From contig NZ_CP094528.1 of assembly GCF_022811705.1 (NCBI RefSeq), forward strand, positions 806,001 to 870,000: a DNA stretch of 64,000 nt. Reading direction: 5' to 3'. Below are positions 1 to 11,128 of the stretch, piece after piece. The notes beneath the pieces were generated by a model. It was not told where the DNA came from, ran no database searches, and saw nothing but the letters and a program-made list of their open reading frames with translations. This stretch comes from Agromyces larvae (GTDB taxonomy: Bacteria > Actinomycetota > Actinomycetes > Actinomycetales > Microbacteriaceae). Every line of letters starts with the position of its first letter. Positions within the stretch are counted from its first letter, which is position 1. The translations under genes and the position numbers were made by a program.

Positions 1-113
1 CTGCTGGAGGCGCTGCTCGGGCGACGATCAGCGACGATCGAATAGGCTGGTCGGGTTGTGCGCGCGCGCTCCACGCGCGCGCGGATTCCGCGAATTCGAG
101 CTTCGAACCGATT

Positions 114-2699
114 GTGAGTCACGTGGCCACCGAGCACGACCCCGCCCAGACCGCCGACGCCGGCACCTACGACTTCGCCGCTCTCGAGGCGAAGTGGCTT
201 CCGGTGTGGGAGGCGCAGGAGCTGTTCCGCTCGGGGCGGCCGGGCGACACCCGCCCGCGCAAGTACGTGCTCGACATGTTCCCGTACCCTTCCGGCGACC
301 TGCACATGGGCCACGCCGAGGCGTTCGGCTTCGGCGACGTCTCGGCGCGCTACTGGCGGCACCAGGGCTTCGACGTGCTGCACCCCATCGGCTGGGACTC
401 GTTCGGCCTGCCCGCCGAGAACGCCGCGATCAAGCGCGGCGCCGACCCCCGCGAGTGGACGTACACGAACATCGCGCAGCAGAAGGCCTCGTTCCGCCGG
501 TACGCGCCCTCGTTCGACTGGTCGCGCGAACTGCACACCTCCGACCCCGAGTACTACCGGTGGAACCAGTGGCTGTTCCTGAAGCTGTACGAGCAGGGCA
601 TCGCGTACCGCAAGGACGGCAAGGTCAACTGGTGCCCGGTCGACCAGACCGTGCTCGCCAACGAGCAGGTGATCGACGGGCACTGCGAGCGCTGCGGCGC
701 GGTGGTCGTGAAGAAGGACCTGACGCAGTGGTACTTCCGGGTGACCGACTACGCCGACCGGCTCGTCGACGACCTGAACCAGCTCGAGGGCGCCTGGCCG
801 CAGAAGGTGCTGTCGATGCAGCGCAACTGGATCGGCCGCTCCTCGGGCGCCGACGTCGACTTCGAGATCGAGGGGCGCGATGAGCGGGTGACCGTGTTCA
901 CGACCCGCCCCGACACGCTCTACGGCGCGACCTTCATGGTGGTCGCGGTCGACTCGCCGCTCGCGGCCGAACTCGCCGGCGGAGCATCCGACGAGGTGCA
1001 GCGCCGGTTCGCCGACTACCTGGCCGAGGTGGGCGCCGAGACCGACATCGAGCGGCTCGCGACCGACAAGCCGAAGACCGGCGTGTTCCTCGAGCGCTAC
1101 GCGATCAACCCGCTGAACGGCGAGCGGCTGCCGATCTGGGCGAGCGATTACGTGCTCGCCGACTACGGTCACGGCGCGATCATGGCGGTGCCCGCACATG
1201 ACCAGCGCGACCTCGACTTCGCCCGTGCGTTCGGCCTGCCGGTGCGCGTCGTGGTCGACGTGAACCAGCCGGTCACCGGCGTCATCCCGGTCATCCCGAC
1301 CGACGACGAGGGCAACCCGGTGCTGCCCGACGACCTGCCGCCGCTCGATCCGGCGTCGACGGGCACCGCGCTCACCGGCGACGGCCGGCTGATCAACTCG
1401 GGCCCGCTCGACGGGCTGTCGAAGTCGCGTGCGATCCACCGCGCCATCGAGATCCTCGGCGAGCGCGGCACCGGCCGGGCGGCGAAGAACTACCGCCTGC
1501 GCGACTGGCTGATCTCGCGGCAGCGGTTCTGGGGCACGCCGATCCCGATCATCCACTGCCCCGACTGCGGCGAGGTGCCGGTGCCCGAGGCCGACCTGCC
1601 GGTGCGGCTGCCCGAGGCGAAGGGCCTCGACCTGGCGCCGAAGGGCTCGAGCCCGCTCGGCGCAGCCGAAGACTGGGTGAACGTCGCCTGCCCGACGTGC
1701 GGCGGCCCGGCCAAGCGCGACTCCGACACCATGGACACCTTCGTCGACAGCTCGTGGTACTACCTGCGGTACCTGAACGCGAACGACGACACCCGGGCGT
1801 TCGACCCGGCCGAGGCCGAGAAGTGGGCGCCCGTCGACCAGTACGTCGGCGGCGTCGAGCACGCGATCCTGCACCTGCTGTACTCGCGGTTCGTGACGAA
1901 GGTGCTGTTCGACCTCGGATACCTCAGCTTCACCGAGCCGTTCACGTCGCTGCTCAACCAGGGCATGGTGCTCATGGACGGCTCGAAGATGTCGAAGTCG
2001 AAGGGCAACCTCGTCGAGTTCGCCGCCGAGCTGAACCAGCACGGCACCGATGCGCTTCGGGTCACCCTCGCGTTCGCGGGCCCGCCCGAGGACGACATCG
2101 ACTGGGCGGACGTCTCGCCGGTCGGGTCGGCGAAGTTCCTGGCGCGGGCGTGGCGCATCGCCGGCGAGGTCACCTCGAGCCCTCAGGTGGAGTGGAAGTC
2201 GGGCGATCGCGCGCTGCGCCGCGCCACGCACCGGCTGCTGGCGGATGCCCCGGGGCTGATCGAGTCGTTCAAGTTCAACGTCGTCGTGGCCCGGCTCATG
2301 GAACTCGTGAACGCGACCCGCAAGGCGATCGACCAGGGGCCCGGCGCGGGCGACGCGGCCGTGCGCGAGGCCGCGGAAGTCACCGCGATGGTGCTCGACC
2401 TGTTCGCGCCGTACACCGCGGCCGACATGTGGCAGCGGCTCGGCTACGACACTCCGGTGGCCCTCGTGCCGTGGCGCAAGGCCGACCCGGCGCTGCTCGT
2501 CGAAGACCAGGTGACCGCGATCGTGCAGGTCGACGGCAAGGTGCGCGACCGGCTCGAGGTGTCGCCGAAGATCTCGGCCGACGAGCTCGAGTCGCTGGCT
2601 CGCGGGTCGGCGGCGGTCGCCCGCGCGCTGGGCGAGCGCGAGATCGCGAACGTGATCGTGCGCGCGCCGAAGCTGGTCAACATCGCCACGCGTCGGTAG
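114..2699 (+). CDS. leuS: Leucyl-tRNA synthetase
   Basis: Charges tRNA-Leu with leucine in the cytoplasm; class I synthetase with a CP1 editing domain. The 861-aa length is usual for bacterial LeuRS. HMGH at residues 64-67 and KMSKS at about 625-629 form the ATP site. CxxC pairs (HCERCG near residue 190, CPDCG and CPTCGG in the middle) suggest zinc-binding insertions, and the C-terminal anticodon-binding region is present. GTG at 114 is chosen because the conserved N-terminus ([15 protein letters not shown]) follows closely. Upstream there is a -10-like TAGGCT at 43-48 and an 8-bp CGCGCGCG hairpin at 61-81 in the presumed leader. I looked for a T-box (specifier loop, TGGN-type antiterminator) and saw none. 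It is followed by comEA after 130 bp. Confidence 0.98.
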   Translation: MSHVATEHDPAQTADAGTYDFAALEAKWLPVWEAQELFRSGRPGDTRPRKYVLDMFPYPSGDLHMGHAEAFGFGDVSARYWRHQGFDVLHPIGWDSFGLPAENAAIKRGADPREWTYTNIAQQKASFRRYAPSFDWSRELHTSDPEYYRWNQWLFLKLYEQGIAYRKDGKVNWCPVDQTVLANEQVIDGHCERCGAVVVKKDLTQWYFRVTDYADRLVDDLNQLEGAWPQKVLSMQRNWIGRSSGADVDFEIEGRDERVTVFTTRPDTLYGATFMVVAVDSPLAAELAGGASDEVQRRFADYLAEVGAETDIERLATDKPKTGVFLERYAINPLNGERLPIWASDYVLADYGHGAIMAVPAHDQRDLDFARAFGLPVRVVVDVNQPVTGVIPVIPTDDEGNPVLPDDLPPLDPASTGTALTGDGRLINSGPLDGLSKSRAIHRAIEILGERGTGRAAKNYRLRDWLISRQRFWGTPIPIIHCPDCGEVPVPEADLPVRLPEAKGLDLAPKGSSPLGAAEDWVNVACPTCGGPAKRDSDTMDTFVDSSWYYLRYLNANDDTRAFDPAEAEKWAPVDQYVGGVEHAILHLLYSRFVTKVLFDLGYLSFTEPFTSLLNQGMVLMDGSKMSKSKGNLVEFAAELNQHGTDALRVTLAFAGPPEDDIDWADVSPVGSAKFLARAWRIAGEVTSSPQVEWKSGDRALRRATHRLLADAPGLIESFKFNVVVARLMELVNATRKAIDQGPGAGDAAVREAAEVTAMVLDLFAPYTAADMWQRLGYDTPVALVPWRKADPALLVEDQVTAIVQVDGKVRDRLEVSPKISADELESLARGSAAVARALGEREIANVIVRAPKLVNIATRR

Positions 2700-2832
2700 C
2701 GCGGGGCGTTCGGGTCGGGTCGATCGGATGCCGCGCCCGAGTGCTCCTCGACAGGCGCCGCCCACCGGCGACCTGCCCGCAGATTCGGCGGCGCGCAGCA
2801 TCCGCGGGATCGGAGCCGCCTAGCCTGCCCGC

Positions 2833-3543
2833 ATGACGCAGGACGCTGCCGACGATCCGCTGGATCGTGACGACCCCCTCGATCGTCTCGCTCCCGATGC
2901 CCGGCGCGCTGCGCCGCGCACACGGATCGCCGTCGGCGCGGCGGTGGTGCTGTTCATCACCGCGGTCGCGGTCGCGGCGATGCTGTCGGCCGCGGCGGCG
3001 GGCGGCGGCGATCGCGGCCTCATCGCCGACGGCTCGGGGGGATCGGACGCTTCGGGGGGCCTCGCGTCGGGCGAGGCGGATGCGGCGACCTCGGCCGCAG
3101 CGGGTGCCGCGGGTGCGCCGCCGCTGCTCGTGCACGTCCTGGGAGCGGTCGCCTCGCCCGGCCTCGTCGAGCTCGCCCCCGGTGCCCGTGTCGTCGACGC
3201 GATCGCCGCGGCGGGCGGGCTCACCGAGACGGCCGACCCCGCCGGGGTGAACCTCGCGCGCCCGGTCGCCGACGGCGAGCAACTGGTCGTGCCCGCGCAG
3301 GGCGAGGTCGCGCCGCCCGTCGCGGAGGCCGGCGGCGGGGCCTCCGCCGGCGGGCGGGTCTCGCTGAATTCGGCGACGGTCGCCGACCTCGACACGCTGC
3401 CCCGCATCGGGCCGGCACTGGCCCAGCGCATCATCGACTACCGCGATGCGAACGGGCCGTTCACGAGCGTCGACCAGCTGCGCGACGTCACCGGCATCGG
3501 CGACGCGACCTTCGCCGGTCTCGTCGACCTGGTGACGCTCTGA
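2833..3543 (+). CDS. comEA: ComEA-like DNA-binding competence protein
   Basis: Membrane-anchored double-stranded DNA receptor of the DNA uptake machinery. The 236-aa protein has a basic or acidic cytoplasmic head, one membrane segment at about residues 32-55, an SLBB domain at about 97-160 (HVLGAVASPGLVEL onwards) and a C-terminal helix-hairpin-helix domain at about 176-236 (LNSATVADLDTLPRIG), the DNA-binding part. It lies 8 bp before comEC, its usual partner. ATG at 2833 is the first in-frame start after leuS. Whether the host is naturally competent cannot be told from this window, since the pilus genes are not here. Confidence 0.93.
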   Translation: MTQDAADDPLDRDDPLDRLAPDARRAAPRTRIAVGAAVVLFITAVAVAAMLSAAAAGGGDRGLIADGSGGSDASGGLASGEADAATSAAAGAAGAPPLLVHVLGAVASPGLVELAPGARVVDAIAAAGGLTETADPAGVNLARPVADGEQLVVPAQGEVAPPVAEAGGGASAGGRVSLNSATVADLDTLPRIGPALAQRIIDYRDANGPFTSVDQLRDVTGIGDATFAGLVDLVTL

Positions 3544-3551
3544 CCCCGCCC

Positions 3552-6185
3552 GTGCGCGCACCCGACCTGCGACTCACCGGGCCGGCGCTGGCCGCCTGGG
3601 CGGCGGCGTGGGCCGCGCCGGCGCTGGCCGACTCCGCCGGGCGCGCGGCGGTGGACGCGGCGACCGTCGCGGCGTGGGCGATCGCCGCGGCACTCGTCGT
3701 CGCGGGTGCGGCCGGTGCGAGGCGGTGCCGCCCCGGCCCGCACCGGCGGCACCCGGCTCGCGGCCAGCGAACGCGTGCCGCGCTGCCGGGCATCGCGGTG
3801 GCCGCCGCGGCGGGTGCGATCGCACTCCACGCCGTCGCGCTCGGGCTCGGCGCACGCCTCGACTCGCCGATCGCCGACGCGGCGACCGAGTCCCGCGTCG
3901 TCGAGGTCGTGGTCGAACTCGATCGAGCCCCCCGCGCATCGCGCGTCACCGCGGCGTGGGCGATCGACGCCGAGGCGGCGGACGACGGCGCACCCGAGTC
4001 GCCGGCGGAGGTCGTGATCGACGGCCGGGTCGTCGAGGTCGACGGCACCGCGATCGATGCGGTGACCGCGAGCGCAACCGTGCCCGCCGACGAGCGGCTC
4101 GCGTTCGGCGCTCGGGCGGCGTTCCAGGCGCGGGTCGAGGCGCTGCCGAACACCGAGGGCACGGCGTTCCGGCTGCGGCCAGTCGGCGACGCGATCTCGG
4201 TGGCGCCGCCTCCGCCGTGGCTCGACTGGGCGGCGCACCTGCGGGCGGGATTCCGGGCCGCCGCGGCCGACCTTCCCGGAGACGGCGGCGCGCTCGTGCC
4301 CGGGCTCGCGATCGGCGACACCGCCGCCGTCAGCGGCGACCTCGATGCCGCGATGAAGGCGTCGTCGCTGAGCCACCTCACCGCCGTATCGGGCGCCAAC
4401 TGCGCGATCGTGACCGCTGCGGCGTTCGCTCTCGCTGCGGCGGCGGGCCTGCCGACCGCGTGGCGCATCGGGGTCGCGCTCGCGGGGCTGAGCGCGTTCG
4501 TCGCCCTCGTCACCCCCGAGTCGAGCGTGGTCCGGGCCACGGCGATGGCGGTGGTCGTGCTCGCCGCCCGCGCGACGGGCCGGCCGGGCGGCGGCACCGC
4601 GGCGCTGTCGGGTGCGGTGGTCGTGCTGCTCGTCGCCGATCCGTGGCTGGCGCGCGACTACGGATTCGCCCTCTCGGCGAGCGCGACGGCGGGCTTGCTG
4701 CTGCTGGCGCAGCCGCTCGGCCGGGTGCTCGGACGCGTCATGCCCCGCCGGCTGGCCGTCGTGCTCGCCGTGCCGATCGCCGCCCAGCTCGCATGCCAGC
4801 CGATCCTCATCCTGCTCGACCCCGCGATCGCGGTGCACGGGGTCGTCGCCAACCTGCTCGCTGCTCCGGCCGCGCCGGTCGGCACGGTGATCGGCCTCAT
4901 CGGATGCCTCGTCCTGCCGGTGCTGCCCGGGGTGGGAGCCGCCCTGCTGCAGGTCGCGTGGATGCCGGCGAGCTGGATCGCCGCGGTGGCCCGCGGCACC
5001 GCGGCACTGCCGTTCGCGCGACTTCCCTGGCTGCCCGACGCGCCCGGCGCGCTGCTGCTCGCGGCGATCACCGCGCTGGCGCTCGGGCTGCTGCTCGCGC
5101 GTCGCCGACGGCGGCTGCCGACGATGCTCGCGGCGGGCGGGCTCGCGGTGCTCGTCGCGATCCCGGTCGGCGTGGCCGGTGTCGCGCCGGTGCTGCGGTC
5201 GTGGACGGTGCCCCATGACTGGCAGCTCGCGGCGTGCGACGTCGGGCAGGGCGATGCGATGCTCATCCGTTCGGCCGGGGCGGTGGCGCTCATCGACACC
5301 GGCCCCGAGCCGGCGGCGCTCACCGCGTGCCTGGATCGGCTCGGCATCGATCGCGTCGACCTGCTCGTGCTCACGCACTGGGACGCCGATCACGTCGGCG
5401 GCGTCGCGGCCGTGGCGGGCCGGACGGGCGTCGTGCTGCACGGCCCGCTGGACGGCGCCCGCTCGAGCCGGACGCTCGACCCGCTCGTCGAGGGCGGTGC
5501 GGCGGCTGCGGAGGCGGTCGCCGGCCGGTCGGGCCGACTCGGCGACGACCGGTGGACGGTGCGGTGGCCCCTGCCGGGGGAGCCGCCCGGCAATGATGCG
5601 AGCGTCGTGGTGCAGTTCGATGCGCCGGGGTTCCGGGCACTGCTCCTCGGCGATCTCGGCGAGGAGGCGCAGCGCCGCATGCGGCGGGCGGTCGACCTGC
5701 CGAGGATCGACATCGTGAAGGTCGCCCACCACGGGTCGGCCGACCAGGACGCCGGACTCTATTCGGCGATCGGCGCACGGGTCGGCCTCATCGGCGTCGG
5801 GGCCGACAACGGGTACGGGCATCCGACGCGCAAGACCCTCGACCTGCTCGATGCCGCCGGCATCGCAGTGGTGCGCACCGACCGCGACGGCACGTCGGTG
5901 CTGACGATCGACTCGGGCGGCGGCATCCGGCTCTGGACCGCGCGTGGCGGCCCGACGTCGGAGGCCGACCGTACACTGGGAGCGGCACAACGCGAGGTAC
6001 GGGAGGCACGGTGGCGGCTCGCCCCAGCGCGACGAGATCGAAGGCGGCGATCCCGCAGCTCACCTGGAATGCGGTGCGCCCGGCGCCCGTGGTGCTCGTG
6101 TCCGGCCCCGAAGACGTGCTGGCCGATCGCGCGATCTCGATGCTGCGCGAGTTCCTCCGCGCCGAAGACCCGGCGCTCGAAGTGA
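3552..6185 (+). CDS. comEC: ComEC/Rec2 DNA uptake channel with metallo-beta-lactamase-like domain
   Basis: Integral membrane protein thought to carry single-stranded DNA across the membrane during transformation. The 877-aa sequence has many hydrophobic helices, the Competence domain (HLTAVSGANCAIV near residue 280) and a C-terminal metallo-beta-lactamase-like domain starting near residue 562 (DVGQGD), with THWDADHVGG near 607 and VAHHGS later. The GTG start follows comEA by 8 bp. The recognisable family sequence ends near nucleotide 5945. The frame then stays open for about 80 more codons of arginine-rich, unrecognisable sequence that overlaps holA by 175 bp out of frame. The last 80 residues are probably not conserved, and either a stop was lost or the tail is fortuitous. 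Confidence 0.9.
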   Translation: MRAPDLRLTGPALAAWAAAWAAPALADSAGRAAVDAATVAAWAIAAALVVAGAAGARRCRPGPHRRHPARGQRTRAALPGIAVAAAAGAIALHAVALGLGARLDSPIADAATESRVVEVVVELDRAPRASRVTAAWAIDAEAADDGAPESPAEVVIDGRVVEVDGTAIDAVTASATVPADERLAFGARAAFQARVEALPNTEGTAFRLRPVGDAISVAPPPPWLDWAAHLRAGFRAAAADLPGDGGALVPGLAIGDTAAVSGDLDAAMKASSLSHLTAVSGANCAIVTAAAFALAAAAGLPTAWRIGVALAGLSAFVALVTPESSVVRATAMAVVVLAARATGRPGGGTAALSGAVVVLLVADPWLARDYGFALSASATAGLLLLAQPLGRVLGRVMPRRLAVVLAVPIAAQLACQPILILLDPAIAVHGVVANLLAAPAAPVGTVIGLIGCLVLPVLPGVGAALLQVAWMPASWIAAVARGTAALPFARLPWLPDAPGALLLAAITALALGLLLARRRRRLPTMLAAGGLAVLVAIPVGVAGVAPVLRSWTVPHDWQLAACDVGQGDAMLIRSAGAVALIDTGPEPAALTACLDRLGIDRVDLLVLTHWDADHVGGVAAVAGRTGVVLHGPLDGARSSRTLDPLVEGGAAAAEAVAGRSGRLGDDRWTVRWPLPGEPPGNDASVVVQFDAPGFRALLLGDLGEEAQRRMRRAVDLPRIDIVKVAHHGSADQDAGLYSAIGARVGLIGVGADNGYGHPTRKTLDLLDAAGIAVVRTDRDGTSVLTIDSGGGIRLWTARGGPTSEADRTLGAAQREVREARWRLAPARRDRRRRSRSSPGMRCARRPWCSCPAPKTCWPIARSRCCASSSAPKTRRSK
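5972..5977 (+). promoter_or_regulatory. Possible -10 element for holA inside comEC 3' end
   Basis: TACACT lies 34 nt before the holA GTG and is followed by a GGGAGG ribosome-binding site at about 6000-6005. No clear -35 is visible. This is inferred from sequence resemblance only. Confidence 0.25.
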
Positions 6186-7051
6186 GCGACCTCGACGCGG
6201 CGAGTTATCCGCGCGGCGAACTGCTGACCCTCGCGAGTCCGTCGCTCTTCGGCGAGGCCCGGCTCATCCGGGTCTCGGGCGTCGAGCACGCGAGCGACGA
6301 CTTCCTGCTCGACGCGCTCGCCTACCTCGAGCAGACCCCGACCGAGACCACGCTGGTGCTGCGCCACCGCAGCGGTGTGCGCGGCAAGAAACTGCTCGAC
6401 GCGATTCGCGCCGGCGCGGGCGACGGCATCGAGATCGTGTGCGCCGAGCTCAAGAAGGACGCCGAGAAGCAGGACTTCGTGCACGACGAGTTCCGTGCGG
6501 CCGGTCGGCGCATCACCCCCGGCGCACTGCGCGACCTGGTCGGCGCCTTCGCCGACGACCTCGCCGAACTCGCCGCGGCGTGCCGGCAACTCATCTCCGA
6601 CGCTCCGGGCGACATCGATGAGCGCACCGTCGCGCGATACTACGGCGGCCGCGTCGAGACGAACGCGTTCGCCGTCGCCGACGCCGCGATCGCCGGGCGG
6701 CACGGCGCAGCCCTCGTCGCGTTGCGCCACGCCCTCGAGAGCGGAGCCGACCCCGTACCGATCGTCGGCGCGTTCGCGGCGAAGGTCCGGCAGATGGCGA
6801 AGGTCGCCGGCGCGCCGCGCGGCGGATCCGGTCAACTCGCCTCGAGTCTCGGCATGGCGCCGTGGCAGGTCGATCGGGCCCGCCGCGATCTCTCCGGCTG
6901 GGACGACGAGGGCCTCGGCCGCGCCATCGAGGCCCTGGCCGCCGCCGACGCCGCGGTGAAGGGCGCCGAACGCGATCCGGTGTTCGCGCTCGAGCGGCTC
7001 ATCGGGGTCATCGCGAGCCGGGGGCGCGTGCGGTCGGCCGCTCCGCGCTGA
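6011..7051 (+). CDS. holA: DNA polymerase III delta subunit
   Basis: Clamp-loader subunit that opens the beta sliding clamp; works with tau/gamma and delta-prime at the replication fork. The 346-aa length fits the family. The N-terminal domain carries the expected PAPVVLVSGPEDVLADRA region, followed by the lid and the C-terminal helical collar domain. GTG at 6011 is chosen because GGGAGG stands 7 nt upstream and the conserved N-terminus follows. Its first 175 bp lie inside the 3' extension of the comEC frame, in a different phase. The comEC-holA-rpsT order is common in bacteria. Confidence 0.95.
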   Translation: MAARPSATRSKAAIPQLTWNAVRPAPVVLVSGPEDVLADRAISMLREFLRAEDPALEVSDLDAASYPRGELLTLASPSLFGEARLIRVSGVEHASDDFLLDALAYLEQTPTETTLVLRHRSGVRGKKLLDAIRAGAGDGIEIVCAELKKDAEKQDFVHDEFRAAGRRITPGALRDLVGAFADDLAELAAACRQLISDAPGDIDERTVARYYGGRVETNAFAVADAAIAGRHGAALVALRHALESGADPVPIVGAFAAKVRQMAKVAGAPRGGSGQLASSLGMAPWQVDRARRDLSGWDDEGLGRAIEALAAADAAVKGAERDPVFALERLIGVIASRGRVRSAAPR

Positions 7052-7070
7052 CGCCGCGGCGCGCCGGCGC

Positions 7071-7137
7071 GCCGACGCACCGACGCACCGACGCACCGGC
7101 GCACGGGCGCACGCACCGGCGCACGCACCGGCGCACG
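7071..7137. repeat. Short tandem repeats downstream of holA (CGACGCAC / CGGCGCAC units)
   Basis: About 67 bp made of repeated 8-bp units such as CGACGCAC and CGGCGCAC with small variations, in the intergenic space between holA and the convergent rpsT. No protein or RNA function is visible. The low complexity suggests slippage growth. Confidence 0.7.
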
Positions 7138-7160
7138 GTCCGGCGTACGCTCGCTCACGC

Positions 7161-7190
7161 GCGCTCACCCGCGCTCACCCGCGCTCACCC
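7161..7190. repeat. Three direct copies of GCGCTCACCC
   Basis: Three perfect head-to-tail copies of the 10-mer GCGCTCACCC, preceded by a degenerate copy. They sit just after the 8-bp repeat tract in the holA/rpsT convergent intergenic region. Confidence 0.8.
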
Positions 7191-7244
7191 GACGGGCGCG
7201 CGGCTCAGCCCCGCACCCGGTTCGCCGGCCCCGCCGACGACGAA

Positions 7245-7274
7245 GGCCCCGCACCGAATCAACGGTGCGGGGCC
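7245..7274 (-). terminator. Rho-independent-type hairpin after rpsT
   Basis: A perfect 12-bp stem (GGCCCCGCACCG with CGGTGCGGGGCC) and a 6-nt loop (AATCAA) lie 21 nt past the rpsT stop codon. There is no long T tract, as is common for GC-rich actinobacterial terminators. The hairpin could also stop holA transcripts arriving from the other side. Confidence 0.85.
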
Positions 7275-7294
7275 CTCGTGCGAGGATGCTGCGC

Positions 7295-7555
7295 TCAGAG
7301 CGCGGCGACCTGCTTCGCGATCGCCGACTTGCGGTTCGCGGCCTGGTTCTGGTGGATGACGCCCTTCGACACGGCCTTGTCGAGCTTGCGGGTCGCGACC
7401 TTCAGGGCGGCGTTCGCCTTCTCCTTGTCGCCGGCGGCGATGGCCTCGCGGGTCGCGCGGACGACGGTCTTGAGCTCGCTCTTGACGGCCTTGTTGCGCT
7501 CCTGCGCCTTGAGGTTGGTCTTGATGCGCTTGATCTGCGACTTGATGTTTGCCAC
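7295..7555 (-). CDS. rpsT: 30S ribosomal protein S20
   Basis: Primary 16S rRNA-binding protein of the small subunit. The 86-aa, lysine/arginine-rich helical sequence begins [14 protein letters not shown] and ends with the typical [10 protein letters not shown] tail, which is full length. GTG start at 7555. It is convergent with holA and separated from it by repeats and a strong hairpin. The 122-bp space upstream is shared with the end of the hydrolase gene and should hold its promoter; a TATCGT at 7660-7665 (minus strand) is a possible -10, giving a leader of about 100 nt. Confidence 0.98.
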   Translation of the reverse strand: MANIKSQIKRIKTNLKAQERNKAVKSELKTVVRATREAIAAGDKEKANAALKVATRKLDKAVSKGVIHQNQAANRKSAIAKQVAAL

Positions 7556-7677
7556 GTGGATTCTTTCGTTCTCGTGCGGGTACCGGATGTGCCGCGAGCG
7601 GTAGAGGGGCCGTCACGGCGTCTCGTGCGGGGTGGGACCCACACGCAAGCCAACAGGCAACGATACCAGTTCGGCGG

Positions 7678-8526
7678 TCACGACTCCACTCGGCTGGGCG
7701 GCCGAGGCGCGCGGATGCGCCGTTCGCGGGCGGCCCGACGCTCCAGTTCGGCCACGGCGTCGAGCACCGCGGCGGTGAAATGCTCGGGCTGGACGAGACT
7801 GACGAGGTGCGTGGCGCCGGGAACCACGACGAGCCGCGCGTCGCGCGCAGCGCGGAGCATCCGTCGCTCCTCGAAGCGGAAGTGATCCCAGCGTCCGTTG
7901 ACGAACCACACCGGCACGTCGATGCCGCCGAGTGCGGCCTCGAGGTCGACGGTGCCGACCGCGGCGAGCGCATCGGCCATGACGTCGAGGGCGACGCCGC
8001 CCGCGATGATGTCGTCGGCCGCGTCGGGCGGCAGGAACAGTGCTGCCATGGCGTCGTTCAACGACCGGCCCCGGTCGGGAAGCCGGCGGATCGCCGCCGC
8101 GAGCGCCCGGTAGCCGGCCAGGCCGGCTCCGCGCGGGCGGGTGCCGGCCGACGCGGCGACGAGCCCGTCGATCCGGCCGGGATGCTCCGCCGCGTACCCG
8201 ATCGCGAGGTAGGCGCCGAGGCTCAGCCCGACGAGCAGGCGCGGCACCGCGGCATCCGGCCGGTCGGTGGCATCCGTCTCGCGCTGCGCCTGGGTTCCCG
8301 CGAGGGCCGCGTCGATCGCCGCGTACGCGGCGTCGAGCGAGAACGACTCGTCGAGGCGCGTCCCGTGACCGGGGAGGTCGATGGCGTCGACCTCGATGCC
8401 GTGCGCACGCAGCGGGGCGAGCTGGTTGCGCCACATCGTCGCCGACGTGCGGATCCCGTGCACGAGCACGACGCGCGCCCGTGGCATCCGCTCCGCCGCC
8501 CCTCGGTCGCGACCCGCCTCGCCCAT
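7678..8526 (-). CDS. Alpha/beta hydrolase
   Basis: Cytosolic alpha/beta-hydrolase fold protein of 282 aa; substrate unknown. The strand-helix start [14 protein letters not shown], the nucleophile elbow GLSLGAY (serine nucleophile) in the middle, a late [11 protein letters not shown] segment with the probable acid residue, and GATHLVSL with the catalytic histidine give the expected order of the triad. There is no signal peptide. It is transcribed opposite to lepA and upstream of rpsT, with 72 bp to the lepA start, so the two genes share a divergent promoter region. Confidence 0.85.
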   Translation of the reverse strand: MGEAGRDRGAAERMPRARVVLVHGIRTSATMWRNQLAPLRAHGIEVDAIDLPGHGTRLDESFSLDAAYAAIDAALAGTQAQRETDATDRPDAAVPRLLVGLSLGAYLAIGYAAEHPGRIDGLVAASAGTRPRGAGLAGYRALAAAIRRLPDRGRSLNDAMAALFLPPDAADDIIAGGVALDVMADALAAVGTVDLEAALGGIDVPVWFVNGRWDHFRFEERRMLRAARDARLVVVPGATHLVSLVQPEHFTAAVLDAVAELERRAARERRIRAPRPPSRVES

Positions 8527-8582
8527 GCCTCAAGCCTACGAGCCGGCTCCACCGGGCAGGGGCGGCCCGGGGGAGCGAAGCA

Positions 8583-8593
8583 TGGGAGAATCG
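8583..8593 (+). promoter_or_regulatory. TGGGAGAATCG start-proximal motif before lepA
   Basis: An 11-bp motif identical to copies before recO (31121) and dusB (37005). The embedded GAGAAT ends 7 nt before the lepA ATG, the usual distance from a -10 to a transcription start, so a leaderless or very short-leader mRNA is possible. There is no good -35. Confidence 0.45.
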
Positions 8594-8598
8594 ACAGG

Positions 8599-10473
<1,875 letters not shown>

Positions 10474-10483
10474 GCTGTCGCGG

Positions 10484-11128
10484 ATGTCTCGTCGCAGCAC
10501 CTTCACCGACCAGTCCGTCACGTACGGGGCGATCGGGGCCACGCTCGACCCCGATTTCCTGCGCTACCCGCCGAAGGGCTTCCGCCCCGCCGAGGACGCG
10601 GTGCGCATCGGCTCCGGCGCCGAGCGCTTCGAGCGCGCCGCCGAGGACCTCATGACGTGGGGCGTGCAGCGCGGCGCCGGTCTCGAGGTCGTCGACGTGT
10701 CGGCGGGCACGGGAATCCAGTACACCGGCGTCGTCTACGACCCCGAGGGCGCTCCCGTGAGCGGTGAGGCGCCGCGCACCGAGCAGCGGTACGCCGCCGA
10801 CGGCACGCCGTGGATCACCGCGGGCGTCGCGGCCACGCTCGTGCGGCGCGGGCGGTTCCGTGCCGCTCGCACCCCGGTGCTCGTGGTGTACGTCATCGAC
10901 GAGCCCGACCGGGTCGGGTTCGCGTACGGCACCACCGGGCGCAGCGCCGAGAGCGGCGAGGAGTCGTTCATCCTCGAGCGGCGGGAGGACGACGGCGTCT
11001 GGCTGACGATCCGTTCGATCCTGCAGGGGTCGGGCGGCGCCGGGGCGGTCGCCGCGCCCGTCGTGCGCCGTCGTCGGCGCGAGCTGACGCGGCGCGAACT
11101 GCGCGCGCTGCATCCCGCGTTCGTCTGA
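10484..11128 (+). CDS. DUF1990 family protein
   Basis: A 214-aa protein of unknown biochemical role. Features fitting DUF1990 are the GSGAERFERAAEDLMTWG region (about residues 44-61), a beta-rich middle, and a C-terminal GFAYGTTGR-ESGEESF stretch. No signal peptide or membrane segment. It starts 10 bp after the lepA stop and overlaps the hemW start by one base (TGATG), so lepA, this gene and hemW probably share a transcript. Confidence 0.85.
   Translation: MSRRSTFTDQSVTYGAIGATLDPDFLRYPPKGFRPAEDAVRIGSGAERFERAAEDLMTWGVQRGAGLEVVDVSAGTGIQYTGVVYDPEGAPVSGEAPRTEQRYAADGTPWITAGVAATLVRRGRFRAARTPVLVVYVIDEPDRVGFAYGTTGRSAESGEESFILERREDDGVWLTIRSILQGSGGAGAVAAPVVRRRRRELTRRELRALHPAFV

Noticed and set aside
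1..113. A T-box riboswitch before leuS
   Set aside because: Only a short CGCG hairpin is visible; no specifier loop or antiterminator sequence, and too little room.
3438..5990. A long minus-strand reading frame (850 codons) opposite comEC
   Set aside because: It is Arg/Asp/His-rich with no domain pattern, and comEC on the plus strand has clear motifs. High GC leaves antisense frames open.
7549..8598. An N-terminal extension of lepA of about 350 codons
   Set aside because: This stretch is antisense to the alpha/beta hydrolase; the family start and promoter motif place the lepA start at 8599.
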